64,000 nucleotides of DNA from Azonexus sp. R2A61. Its GTDB lineage: Bacteria; Pseudomonadota; Gammaproteobacteria; Burkholderiales; Rhodocyclaceae. Position numbers and translations under genes: made by a program. Positions 15,769-24,661 of the stretch are shown piece by piece. A model generated the notes under the pieces. The model did not search any database, was not told the DNA's origin, and saw nothing but the letters and a program-made list of their open reading frames with translations. Where the stretch lies: positions 496,001 through 560,000 of the forward strand of contig NZ_JACBFO010000002.1 of NCBI RefSeq assembly GCF_021401135.1, written 5' to 3'. Within the stretch, counting starts at the first letter, position 1. Each line of letters begins with the position of its first letter.

Positions 15769-16731
15769 ATGATCCGATTCCTGCGCCAACTCGCCCTTGC
15801 CTCGCTACTCGCGCTGCCCTTTGCCGCCCGCGCCGAAGCGCCGCTGCAACACCAGCAAGTTCCCGGTTACTACCGTCTGGCGCTCGGCCAGTTCGAAGTC
15901 ACCGCGCTCTACGATGGCAGCATCGCCCTCGACGAAAAGCTGCTCAAGGGCGTGGCCAAGCGCGACCTGCAACGTCTGCTTGCCCGCGAGTTCCTGCAGG
16001 GACCTGCCGTCCAGACGGCGGTCAACGCCTATCTGGTCAATACCGGCCAGCGGCTGATCCTGGTCGATGCCGGCGCCGCCAAACTGTTCGGGCCGACGCT
16101 CGGCAACATCGTGGACAACCTGAAAGCCGCCGGCTATCGCCCGGAACAGGTCGACACGGTACTGCTCACCCACCTGCACGGCGACCACGTCAACGGTCTG
16201 GTCACACCGGACGGCCAGCGCGTTTTCGTCAATGCCGAGGTCTGGTCGGCCAAAGCCGACAACGACTTCTGGCTCAGCGAGACGATCGCCGCACAAGCGC
16301 CGCAGGAAGCCCAGGGCTTTTTCAAGATGTCGCGCGACGCCGCAGCGCCGTATCTGGCGGCCGGCCGCTGGAAGACTTTCGACGGCGAGCGGGAACTGGC
16401 GCCCGGGGTCAGCAGCGTCAATACGCACGGCCATACGCCGGGCCATGCCAGCTACCTGTTCCGCAGTGGCGAGCAGCGCCTGCTGGTGCTCGGCGACATC
16501 GTGCACAACCACGCCGTGCAATTCACCAGACCGGAAGTTTCGCTGGAATTCGACGTTGATCAGAAACAGGCGATCGCCACGCGCAAGCGCATCTTTGCGC
16601 AGGTCGCCCGGGAACGTCTGATGGTGGCCGGCATGCACCTGCCCTTCCCCGGCATCGGTCACGTACGCAAGGAAGCCAAGGGCGGCTATGCCTGGGTTCC
16701 CGCCGAATTCACCCTGCTGCCGGCCAAGTAA
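15769..16731 (+). CDS. Exported metallo-beta-lactamase-fold hydrolase
   Basis: A 320-residue protein with a signal peptide (LALASLLALPFAARA) and an MBL-fold core. The dinuclear zinc motif is THLHGDHVNG, with further ligands in THGHTPGHASY and VLGDIVHNHAVQF. The layout (opening GQFEVTALYDGS, then VNAYLVNTGQRLILVDAG) is that of the lactonase/quinolinase-like branch rather than true beta-lactamases. The likely reaction is hydrolysis of a lactone or ester in the periplasm, and the substrate is open. GGAGAAA supports the start. Confidence 0.78.
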   Translation: MIRFLRQLALASLLALPFAARAEAPLQHQQVPGYYRLALGQFEVTALYDGSIALDEKLLKGVAKRDLQRLLAREFLQGPAVQTAVNAYLVNTGQRLILVDAGAAKLFGPTLGNIVDNLKAAGYRPEQVDTVLLTHLHGDHVNGLVTPDGQRVFVNAEVWSAKADNDFWLSETIAAQAPQEAQGFFKMSRDAAAPYLAAGRWKTFDGERELAPGVSSVNTHGHTPGHASYLFRSGEQRLLVLGDIVHNHAVQFTRPEVSLEFDVDQKQAIATRKRIFAQVARERLMVAGMHLPFPGIGHVRKEAKGGYAWVPAEFTLLPAK

Positions 16732-16758
16732 ACGAAAGTTTCCCTGGCGCGGCCAGAC

Positions 16759-17175
16759 TCAGCGAATAAGGAAGCCCATCACGTCGCTCATCGCATGCAG
16801 CGCCGGCTGGCTTGCCAGCCAGTCGCGCGCCGCCGCTTCGCTGGGCATGATCTCGACCTCGTAGGACTTGTCGTCCGAGGTTTTCAACACGCGTTCGATC
16901 AATAGCGCCAGCAGCCGGTCGACGGTGACGAAGACCATGCGACAGTTGGGATGGGAGGCGTGCGCACCGTACAGATGCGCGAGCAGTTCGGTAAGGACGA
17001 TGGGCGTCATGCTGTGCCCTTCGATGGCGGAAAGATCGGCGATCACGTAGCGTGCGTGATCGTAACGGGGATCGCAGTGCACCCGCTTGGTCGCACCCAG
17101 CAATGAATCGGCCGTCAGCATGCCGGTGTAGCGCTGGACGACGCCTTCCGGCTCCCAGATCAGTTCATAGCTCAT
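16759..17175 (-). CDS. Hypothetical protein, possibly SpoIIAA/STAS-like
   Basis: A 138-residue soluble protein of alternating strands and helices (MSYELIWEPEGVVQRYTG, then YVIADLSAIEG, then CRMVFVTVDRLLALLI), a pattern seen in SpoIIAA-like folds. No catalytic motif is visible. The start at 17175 has GGAGT nine bases upstream. It is convergent with the MBL-fold gene and followed on its upstream side by 210 bases holding the acnB terminator. Confidence 0.55.
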   Translation of the reverse strand: MSYELIWEPEGVVQRYTGMLTADSLLGATKRVHCDPRYDHARYVIADLSAIEGHSMTPIVLTELLAHLYGAHASHPNCRMVFVTVDRLLALLIERVLKTSDDKSYEVEIMPSEAAARDWLASQPALHAMSDVMGFLIR

Positions 17176-17309
17176 CGACGATATCCACTCCTGCCCGCGT
17201 ACGGAATGACGACCGGGCATGCGGGGATTATATTCCCGACCGTTCGCCAGGGTACCTAGGACATCCCACAGGTATACAGCAACCGTGGGCGTCCCCGAAT
17301 GTCCAGAAC

Positions 17310-17341
17310 AAAGCCCCCGCCGGTTTCCCGACAGGGGCTTT
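17310..17341 (-). terminator. Rho-independent terminator of acnB
   Basis: A long hairpin with outer stem AAAGCCCC/GGGGCTTT and inner stem GTCGG-GAAA-CCGGC, ending in a short T-run on the minus strand. It lies about 45 bases beyond the acnB stop codon. Confidence 0.75.
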
Positions 17342-17349
17342 CATGTTGC

Positions 17350-17359
17350 TGCGGTCGAC
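17350..17359 (+). repeat. Dispersed 10-mer copy followed by CGGCAAAACCGG
   Basis: An intergenic copy between acnB and its terminator hairpin. The A-rich flank and the GATTTTCG that follows resemble the flanks of the copies at 45275 and 55337. Confidence 0.8.
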
Positions 17360-17385
17360 CGGCAAAACCGGCCGATTTTCGCAAA

Positions 17386-19983
17386 TTACATCTCGACCGT
17401 CTCTGCCACTTCCACGAACTCCGGAATCTGGTCGAAGTTCATGTAGCGATAGACTTCACCGGCCTTGGCATTGACCAGCTTGATCTGCTCCATGTACTCC
17501 GGCACCGTCACGATCCGGCCGGCCAGGGCGCACATCGCCGCCAGTTCGGCGGAGCCGAGGTAGACGCGGGTGTCGATGCCGAGACGGTTCGGGAAGTTGC
17601 GGGTCGAGGTGGAAATCGCCGTCGAGCCCTTGCGGATCTGTGCCTGGTTACCCATGCACAGCGAGCAGCCCGGCATTTCCATGCGGGCGCCGGACTTGCC
17701 GAGCACGCCGTAGTAGCCTTCTTCGGTCAGGATCAGCGCGTCCATCTTGGTCGGCGGGGCGATCCACAGGCGGGTCGGGATGTCGGCCTTGCCTTCGAGG
17801 ACCTTGCCGGCGGCACGGAAGTGGCCGATGTTGGTCATGCACGAACCGATGAAGACTTCGTCGATCTTGTCGCCGGCGACTTCGGACAGCAGCTTGACGT
17901 CGTCCGGGTCGTTCGGGCAGGCCAGGATCGGCTCGGTGACTTCGGCCAGGTCGATCTCGATGACAGCAGCGTACTGGGCGCCGGCGTCACCCTTGAGCAG
18001 CGTGCCGTTGGCGATCCAGTCTTCCATCGACTTGATGCGGCGCTTCAGCGTACGGGCATCCTGATAGCCTTCGGCGATCATCCACTTCATCAGCGTGATG
18101 TTCGAACGCATGTACTCGACGATCGGCTCCTTGTTCAGGGCGACCGTACAGGCGGCGGCGGAACGCTCGGCGGCAGCGTCGGAGAGCTCGAAGGCTTGCT
18201 CGACCTTGAGGTCCGGCAGGCCTTCGATTTCCAGGATGCGGCCGGAGAAGACGTTCTTCTTGCCCTTCTTCTCGACGGTCAGCAGGCCGGCCTTGATCGC
18301 GTAGTACGGGATGGCATTGACCAGGTCGCGCAGGGTGATGCCGTCCTGCATCTTGCCCTTGAAGCGGACCAGCACGGATTCCGGCATGTCCAGCGGCATG
18401 ACGCCGGTGGCGGCGGCAAAGGCGACCAGACCGGAACCGGCGGGGAAGGAGATGCCGATCGGGAAACGGGTGTGCGAGTCACCGCCGGTACCGACGGTAT
18501 CCGGCAGCAGCAGGCGGTTCAGCCAGGAGTGGATGACGCCGTCGCCCGGACGCAGCGAGACGCCGCCACGGGTGCTGATGAAGGACGGCAGTTCGCGGTG
18601 CATGCGCACGTCGACCAGCTTCGGATAGGCGGCGGTGTGGCAGAAGGACTGCATGACCAGGTCGGCGGAGAAGCCGAGGCAGGCCAGATCCTTCAGTTCG
18701 TCGCGGGTCATCGGGCCGGTGGTGTCTTGCGAGCCGACGGTGGTCATCTTCGGTTCGCAGTAGGTGCCCGGCAGAATGCCCTTGCCTTCCGGCAGGCCAC
18801 AGGCGCGACCAACCATCTTCTGGGCCAGCGAGTAGCCGGTGCCCGGATCATTCGGCTGCTGCGGCAGACGGAACAGGGTCGAGGCCGGCAGGCCGAGGGC
18901 TTCACGCGCCTTGGTCGTCAGGCCGCGGCCGATGATCAGCGGAATGCGGCCGCCCGCGCGGACTTCGTCGAGGATGACCAGGGTCTTCAGTTGCGATTCG
19001 GCGATCACGGTACCGTTCTTGAGGGCGGTGACCTTGCCGGTGGCGCCATCGACCTTCAGTTCGATCTCGTCGCCCATGTCCATCTGGCCGGCGTCGATTT
19101 CGATCGGCAGGGCGCCGGCATCTTCCATCGTGTTGAAGAAGATCGGCGCGATCTTGGAACCGAGGCAGACGCCGCCGAAGCGCTTGTTCGGCACGTAGGG
19201 AATGTCTTCGCCGGTGAACCACAGCACGGAGTTGGTGGCGGACTTGCGGGAAGAACCGGTACCGACCACGTCACCGACGTAGGCGATCAGGTTGCCCTTG
19301 GCGGCCAGCTTTTCCAGTTGCTTGATCGGGCCGCGCGAACCCGGCTCGTCGGCTTCGATACCCGGACGCGGGTTCTTCAGCATGGCCAGCGCGTGCAGCG
19401 GGATGTCGGGACGCGACCAGGCGTCCGGTGCGGGCGACAGGTCGTCGGTGTTGGTTTCGCCGGTGACCTTGAAGACGGTCAGCTTTTGCGAAGCCGGCAC
19501 TTCCGGACGCGAGGTGAACCACTCGGCGTCGGCCCACGACTGCATGACCGCCTTGGCGTTGGCGTTGCCGCCCTTGGCCAGCTCGGCGACGTCGTGGAAA
19601 TAATCGAACACCAGCAGGGTCTTCTTCAGGCCTTCGGCGGCGACGGTGCCGCAGGTCGGGCAGGCGAGCAGGTCGATCAGCGGCTTGACGTTGTAACCGC
19701 CGAGCATGGTGCCGAGCAGTTCGGTGGCCTTTTCCTTGGAAATCAGCGCACAGGCTTGTTCACCCTTGGCCACCTTGGCCAGGAATTCGGCCTTGACCTT
19801 GGCGGCATCATCGACACCGGCCGGCACACGGAAGGTCAGCAGTTCGACCAGAAAGGCTTCTTCGCCGGCGGGCGGATTCTTCAACAGGGCGACCAGTTCG
19901 GTGGTCTGTTGCTTGGACAGCGGCAGCGGGGGGATACCGAGGGCTGCACGCTCGGCAACGTGTGCGCGGTAGGCTTCAAGCAC
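17386..19983 (-). CDS. acnB: Bifunctional aconitate hydratase 2 / 2-methylisocitrate dehydratase
   Basis: 865 residues, the normal AcnB length. It interconverts citrate and isocitrate in the TCA cycle and dehydrates/hydrates 2-methylisocitrate. The order is the AcnB one: an N-terminal HEAT-like domain ([22 protein letters not shown]), the swivel domain ([16 protein letters not shown]), then the catalytic domains. The iron-sulfur cysteines lie in GSCMTNIGH and GCSLCMGNQ. The start codon is GTG, with AAGGAAG upstream. It is transcribed alone, divergent from tal, with a 333-base gap between them and its own terminator. Confidence 0.96.
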   Translation of the reverse strand: MLEAYRAHVAERAALGIPPLPLSKQQTTELVALLKNPPAGEEAFLVELLTFRVPAGVDDAAKVKAEFLAKVAKGEQACALISKEKATELLGTMLGGYNVKPLIDLLACPTCGTVAAEGLKKTLLVFDYFHDVAELAKGGNANAKAVMQSWADAEWFTSRPEVPASQKLTVFKVTGETNTDDLSPAPDAWSRPDIPLHALAMLKNPRPGIEADEPGSRGPIKQLEKLAAKGNLIAYVGDVVGTGSSRKSATNSVLWFTGEDIPYVPNKRFGGVCLGSKIAPIFFNTMEDAGALPIEIDAGQMDMGDEIELKVDGATGKVTALKNGTVIAESQLKTLVILDEVRAGGRIPLIIGRGLTTKAREALGLPASTLFRLPQQPNDPGTGYSLAQKMVGRACGLPEGKGILPGTYCEPKMTTVGSQDTTGPMTRDELKDLACLGFSADLVMQSFCHTAAYPKLVDVRMHRELPSFISTRGGVSLRPGDGVIHSWLNRLLLPDTVGTGGDSHTRFPIGISFPAGSGLVAFAAATGVMPLDMPESVLVRFKGKMQDGITLRDLVNAIPYYAIKAGLLTVEKKGKKNVFSGRILEIEGLPDLKVEQAFELSDAAAERSAAACTVALNKEPIVEYMRSNITLMKWMIAEGYQDARTLKRRIKSMEDWIANGTLLKGDAGAQYAAVIEIDLAEVTEPILACPNDPDDVKLLSEVAGDKIDEVFIGSCMTNIGHFRAAGKVLEGKADIPTRLWIAPPTKMDALILTEEGYYGVLGKSGARMEMPGCSLCMGNQAQIRKGSTAISTSTRNFPNRLGIDTRVYLGSAELAAMCALAGRIVTVPEYMEQIKLVNAKAGEVYRYMNFDQIPEFVEVAETVEM

Positions 19984-20137
19984 GGCGACTTCCTTTCGTA
20001 AAGGGTTGCTCTAGGGGATAAAACGGTATTTTACGACAACGGCGACGGCCGGATGGTTCGGAAAATCGCCGATCCGCTCCGGCTCGCGCAAGTCTTATAT
20101 ATTTTATATGTTAGTTCACTGCAGCGCCACCGCTGCC

Positions 20138-20182
20138 TGCGGTCGACGAGGCAATTTGCCCAAAAATTGAGCGTCGACCGCA
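20138..20182. repeat. Inverted pair of dispersed 10-mers
   Basis: TGCGGTCGAC (20138-20147) and its complement GTCGACCGCA (20173-20182) enclose 25 AT-rich bases. The pair can fold into a 10-base-pair stem. Confidence 0.8.
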
Positions 20183-20223
20183 AAACCCTTACCGGACAGA
20201 CCTTTGGCACCGCTGTCCCGAGC

Positions 20224-20232
20224 TTATCCACA
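20224..20232 (+). promoter_or_regulatory. Perfect DnaA box TTATCCACA
   Basis: An exact match to the consensus DnaA site, 85 bases before the tal start. A weaker relative (TTTATCCCC on the minus strand) lies at about 20251-20259. With only one perfect box this is not an origin; a promoter-control role or chance are both possible. Confidence 0.5.
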
Positions 20233-20316
20233 GGCTTGTCCGACCGAAACGGGGATAAATGTCCTTTATGCACACAGGCTGCTAGACTGAGGGTTTCGTC
20301 CTAACTTTCCAAAAGC

Positions 20317-21354
20317 ATGTCCCGAATTTCCGCCATTGCCGCCCTGGGCCAGCAGATCTGGCTCGACAATCTGTCCCGCCAGCTGATCGATTCGGGCGAA
20401 CTTGCACACTGGATCGCCGACGACGCCATCGCCGGCGTCACCTCGAACCCGGCGATCTTCTTCAATGCGATCCGCAACGATCCGGCCTACCAGACGGCAA
20501 CAGCCGCGCTCAAGGACAGTCCGCTCGATGCCGAACGCCGCTTCGAGGCACTCGCGCTGCCCGATGTCCGACGGGCCTGTGACCTGTTCCTGCCGCAATA
20601 CGAGCGCAGCGAAGGTCGTGCCGGTTTCGTCAGCTTCGAAGTCTCGCCGACGCTGGCCAGCGATGCCGCCGGCACCCTTGCCGCGGCCCGCCGCCTGTGG
20701 GCGGAAATCGGCCGGCCGAACGCGATGATCAAGATTCCGGCGACCGCCGCCGGTTTGGAGGCAATCGCCGGCGCGATCGCCGACGGCATCAACGTCAATG
20801 TCACGCTGATTTTTTCGCCAGCGCAGCTGGCGGACGTTCAGGCGGCCTATCGCCGCGGCATCGAACAGCGTTTTTCGGCCGGCAAGCCGGTCGACCGCAT
20901 CGCCTCGGTGGCCAGCGTCTTCATCAGCCGGCTGGATAGCCTGCTCGACCCGCGGCTGCCGGCCGAACTGCAGGGGAAGACGGCAATCGCCATGGCCCGC
21001 CGGGCCTACGCCGACTGGCAGATGCTGCCGCCGCTGCCCGGCAGTGCCCGCCAGCAGATGCTGCTGTGGGCGTCGACATCGTCGAAGAACCCGGCCTACC
21101 GCGACGTCGTCTATGTCGAACAATTGATCGGCGACGGCACGGTCAATACCGTTCCCGACGCCACGCTGGCAGCCTTCCGCGACCACGGCGAAGCGGCAGC
21201 CACGCTCGGCCTCGGCCCGGCTGACACCGAAGCCCAACTGGCCGGCATTGCCGCACTCGGCATCGAGCTCGACAGCGTCGGCGACGAGCTCCAGGCAGCC
21301 GGACTCCGGCAGTTCGACGAAGCCTTCGCCAAGCTGCTCGAACTCGTCCGCTGA
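20317..21354 (+). CDS. tal: Transaldolase
   Basis: A 345-residue cytosolic enzyme of the pentose phosphate pathway, moving a dihydroxyacetone unit from sedoheptulose-7-phosphate to glyceraldehyde-3-phosphate. The Schiff-base lysine is Lys139 in NAMIKIPAT. The signature GVTSNPAIFFNAI lies near residue 40, and INVNVTLIFSPAQ and SVASVFISRLDSLLD follow. Its length and layout fit the longer actinobacterial/cyanobacterial-type transaldolase subfamily rather than E. coli TalB. The following sensor-kinase gene starts 7 bases downstream. Confidence 0.93.
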   Translation: MSRISAIAALGQQIWLDNLSRQLIDSGELAHWIADDAIAGVTSNPAIFFNAIRNDPAYQTATAALKDSPLDAERRFEALALPDVRRACDLFLPQYERSEGRAGFVSFEVSPTLASDAAGTLAAARRLWAEIGRPNAMIKIPATAAGLEAIAGAIADGINVNVTLIFSPAQLADVQAAYRRGIEQRFSAGKPVDRIASVASVFISRLDSLLDPRLPAELQGKTAIAMARRAYADWQMLPPLPGSARQQMLLWASTSSKNPAYRDVVYVEQLIGDGTVNTVPDATLAAFRDHGEAAATLGLGPADTEAQLAGIAALGIELDSVGDELQAAGLRQFDEAFAKLLELVR

Positions 21355-21361
21355 ACGCATC

Positions 21362-24300
21362 GTGACCGCCACCGTCCGCCACCGCATTGCCAGCCGCCTG
21401 CAGGGGCTCGTGCTGGCCATGCTGCTGGCGCCGACGCTGGTCATGGCGGCGGACAAGATCGCGCTGCAGCTCAAATGGACGCACGCCTTCCAGTTCGCCG
21501 GTTATTACGCCGCCCAGGCCCAGGGTTACTACGCGCAGGCCGGCCTCGACGTGGACATCGTCGAAGCCGCTCCCGAAACCGATGTGGTGAGGCGCGTCGT
21601 GCACGGCGAGGCGAATTTTGGCGTCGGCGCCAGCAGCCTGATCCTGGATCGCCATGCCGGCCAACCGGTGGTCGTGCTGGCGGCCATCTTCCAGCATTCG
21701 CCACAGGTCATCGTCGCCCGCCGCGGCGCAGACCTGCAAAGCATCCACGATCTGGCCGGCAAGCGCCTGATGCTGGAAAAGCAGACGGAAGAGCTGAGCG
21801 CCTATCTCAAGCGAGAGGGCGTTCCCCCCGCGTCGCTGCAACGTCTGCCGCACAGCTTCAACCCGCAGGACATGATCGACGGCAAGGTCGACGCGATGTC
21901 GGCTTATCAGACCAACGAACCCTTCGTGCTTGACCGCCAGGGTTTTTCCTATCTGCTGCTGACGCCGCGCTCGGTCGGCATCGATTTTTACGGCGACAAC
22001 CTATTCACCAGCGAACGGGAGTTGCGCGACCATCCGCAACGGACCCAGGCCTTCGTGCAGGCCAGCCTGCGCGGCTGGGAATACGCATTGGCCCACCCGG
22101 ACGAAATCATCGAACTGATCCGGCAACGCAAACCGGCCGGCCCCAGCCGCGAACATCTGGCCTTCGAAGCGGAACAGAGCCTGCCGCTGATCCGGCCCGA
22201 CCTCGTGCCGATCGGTTACATGCATCCCGGGCGCTGGCGGCATATTGCCAACGTCTATGCCGAACTCGGCATGCTGCCGGCGGACGTATCGCTGGAAGGC
22301 TTTCTCCCGGAAGAGAGCGAAACGCACGACTGGGATCGCTATCTGATGCCGCTCGCACTGGCACTGATCGCGCTGGTCGCCCTGGCCGGTATTGCCTTCA
22401 ACACGCACCGCCTGAATACCCGCCTGCGTCGGAGTCAGAGTGAACTGGCCGAACGCGGCCGGGAACTGCTGTTGCAGAACCGCGTGCTGCACCTGTTGAA
22501 CCGGGGCGCCTCGCTGCCCGAAGTGCTGGACAACCTGGCACGCGAAGTCGAGCAGCAGCGATCCGGCGTGCTGTGCTCCATCCTGCTGCTCGATCCGACG
22601 GGAAGATTCGTCCGCCACGGCGCCGCACCGAGCCTCCCGGATTTCTACATCGAGGCGATCGACGGCCTTGCCATCGGCGATCAGGTCGGCTCCTGCGGCA
22701 CCGCCGCCTGGCGCGACGAACGGGTCGTCGTCGAAGACATCCGCAGCCATCCCTACTGGCAGAATTTCATTGAACTGGCCGAGCGGGCCGGCCTTCGGGC
22801 CTGCTGGTCGCAGCCCTTCCACGGACGCGATGGCAAGGTCATCGGCACCTTTGCGCTTTATCACCGTAGCCCGGCCACACCCAGTCCGCGGGAAATCGAA
22901 CAGATCGAAAGCTACGCCCGACTGGCCGAACTGGCCGTCGAACGCTCGCGCTCCGACGATGCCCTGCGACTTGCCGAAGCCCGCTACCGGCTGATTTCCG
23001 AAAACAGCAACGACGTGATCTGGGTGCTCGAACTGCCGGCATTGCGTTTCAGCTACCTCAGCCCGTCGGTGGCCAGGCTGCGCGGCTGGACTGCGCAAGA
23101 AATCATGGATCGGCCGATGAGCGAGTCGCTGACGCCGGAGTCGGCGGAGAAGGTGGGACAGATGCTGCGCGAAACGCTCGCCGAGATCGCTGCCGGCGCC
23201 CCGGGGCCTCATACCCGGACACTGGAGGTCGAGCAGCCCTGCCGGGACGGCAGCATCGTTCCCACCGAAGTCGTCGCCAGTGTCCTGCTCGATGGCGACG
23301 GCAAACCCGCTCACGTTCTCGGCATCACCCGCGACATCTCCGAACGCCGGCGCAACGAAGAGGAACTGGCCCGCTACCGGGGCGAACTGGAACGGCGCGT
23401 CGACGAACGCACCCGCGAACTCTCGGTGGCCAAGGAAGCCGCGGAAACGGCAAGCCGGGCGAAAAGCACCTTCCTGGCGACGATGAGCCACGAACTGCGT
23501 ACGCCGATGAACGCCATCCTCGGCATGACCGACCTCGCCCTGCGCCGCGCCACCGACCGCAAGCAACAGGACCAGCTCGGCAAGGCCGCCGATGCCGCCC
23601 GCCACCTGCTGGCGATCATCAACGACATTCTCGACCTGTCGCGGATCGAAGCCGAAAAGATGACGCTCAGCCATGCCGACTTCACGATCGGCGACATGGT
23701 CGATGGCCTGCAGCGCCTGATCGAGCAGCTTGCGGTCGACAAGGGACTGCGCCTGAAATTCGACATTGCCGGCGAAACCCGCGCCAGACGCGTACGCGGC
23801 GACGCACAGCGGATTGCGCAGATCCTGCTCAACCTGTGCGGCAACGCCATCAAGTTCACCGAACAGGGCTGCGTCACGCTGGCCCTGACACTGGCCGAAG
23901 ACGACGGGGCAACGATCCTGCGCGGCGAAGTCAGCGACACCGGCATCGGCATTTCGCCGGGCATGCAGCAGCAGCTGTTCCAGCCCTTCGTACAGGCCGA
24001 CGGTTCGCTGACCCGTCAGCACGGCGGCAGCGGCCTCGGGCTGGCGATCAGCAAACGCCTGATCGAACTGATGGACGGCCACATCACACTGGACAGCGAA
24101 CCCGGTCGCGGCAGCCGGTTCACCTTCGAAATCCGATTGCAGGCCCCGCAGTCTGCCGCGGCCCCCGAAAACGCCATCGACCACGAGGCCGAAATCCAGC
24201 GCCGCTTTGCCGGCCGACGCATTCTGCTGGCCGAAGACGAACCGGTGAACCGCGAAGTGTTCCGCGAACTGCTGTCCGAAACCGGGCTGATCGTCGATAC

Positions 24301-24592
24301 CGCCGAAGACGGCCGGCAGGCCGTCGACATGGCGAGCACCGGTGGCTACTCGCTGATCCTGATGGACATGCAGATGCCGAACCTCAACGGGCTCGAAGCG
24401 ACGCGCGCGATCCGCGCCCTGCCGGGCCTGGCCGAGCTGCCGATCGTTGCGATGACCGCCAACGCCTTCGCCGAAGATCGCCAGCGCTGCCTCGACGCCG
24501 GCATGGACGACCATATCGGCAAACCGGTCGCGCCGGACAAACTGTTCGCCAGCATCCATCACTGGCTGGCGCACCGGCACCGTAGAGGCTGA
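21362..24592 (+). CDS. Hybrid sensor histidine kinase with periplasmic NMT1/THI5-like binding domain
   Basis: 1076 residues from a GTG start. Order: signal/anchor (LVLAMLLAPTLVMA); NMT1/THI5-like substrate-binding domain, about residues 32-290 (KIALQLKWTHAFQFAGYYAA); a membrane segment near 330-350 (MPLALALIALVALAGIAF); a GAF domain, about 370-530; a PAS domain, about 540-660; HisKA with phospho-His710 in TMSHELRTPMN; HATPase (NAIKF, GSGLGLAISKRL); and a C-terminal receiver with phospho-Asp1002 in LILMDMQMPN. The sensor suggests detection of a pyrimidine-, sulfonate- or nitrate-like ligand. It lies next to a GGDEF gene, so its output may reach c-di-GMP. Confidence 0.88.
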   Translation: MTATVRHRIASRLQGLVLAMLLAPTLVMAADKIALQLKWTHAFQFAGYYAAQAQGYYAQAGLDVDIVEAAPETDVVRRVVHGEANFGVGASSLILDRHAGQPVVVLAAIFQHSPQVIVARRGADLQSIHDLAGKRLMLEKQTEELSAYLKREGVPPASLQRLPHSFNPQDMIDGKVDAMSAYQTNEPFVLDRQGFSYLLLTPRSVGIDFYGDNLFTSERELRDHPQRTQAFVQASLRGWEYALAHPDEIIELIRQRKPAGPSREHLAFEAEQSLPLIRPDLVPIGYMHPGRWRHIANVYAELGMLPADVSLEGFLPEESETHDWDRYLMPLALALIALVALAGIAFNTHRLNTRLRRSQSELAERGRELLLQNRVLHLLNRGASLPEVLDNLAREVEQQRSGVLCSILLLDPTGRFVRHGAAPSLPDFYIEAIDGLAIGDQVGSCGTAAWRDERVVVEDIRSHPYWQNFIELAERAGLRACWSQPFHGRDGKVIGTFALYHRSPATPSPREIEQIESYARLAELAVERSRSDDALRLAEARYRLISENSNDVIWVLELPALRFSYLSPSVARLRGWTAQEIMDRPMSESLTPESAEKVGQMLRETLAEIAAGAPGPHTRTLEVEQPCRDGSIVPTEVVASVLLDGDGKPAHVLGITRDISERRRNEEELARYRGELERRVDERTRELSVAKEAAETASRAKSTFLATMSHELRTPMNAILGMTDLALRRATDRKQQDQLGKAADAARHLLAIINDILDLSRIEAEKMTLSHADFTIGDMVDGLQRLIEQLAVDKGLRLKFDIAGETRARRVRGDAQRIAQILLNLCGNAIKFTEQGCVTLALTLAEDDGATILRGEVSDTGIGISPGMQQQLFQPFVQADGSLTRQHGGSGLGLAISKRLIELMDGHITLDSEPGRGSRFTFEIRLQAPQSAAAPENAIDHEAEIQRRFAGRRILLAEDEPVNREVFRELLSETGLIVDTAEDGRQAVDMASTGGYSLILMDMQMPNLNGLEATRAIRALPGLAELPIVAMTANAFAEDRQRCLDAGMDDHIGKPVAPDKLFASIHHWLAHRHRRG

Positions 24593-24661
24593 CCGGCGGC
24601 CGACTGTATCATTTTTGTTATTTCCCTATAATGGCAGCAAGTTCCCGCCGGAAGCGCCGCC

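Larger units (their letters stand above)
19984..20316. other. Divergent acnB/tal intergenic region
   Basis: A 333-base gap with no convincing gene. It holds an AT-rich patch (about 20094-20114), two dispersed 10-mer copies facing each other (20138-20147 and 20173-20182) around an AATTTGCCCAAAAATTG segment, and one perfect DnaA box. Both promoters must lie here, but no strong -35/-10 pair is clear. Confidence 0.6.

Noticed and set aside
17299-20001. A 900-codon frame opposite acnB
   Set aside because: It mirrors acnB codon by codon and has no recognisable motif; acnB is certain.
20224-20259. DnaA boxes as a replication origin
   Set aside because: Only one perfect box, no cluster, no AT-rich unwinding element of the right kind and no dnaA/dnaN/gyrB neighbours.
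22001-24580. An 859-codon minus-strand frame opposite the hybrid kinase
   Set aside because: Shadow of the kinase gene, which shows complete HisKA, HATPase and receiver motifs on the plus strand.
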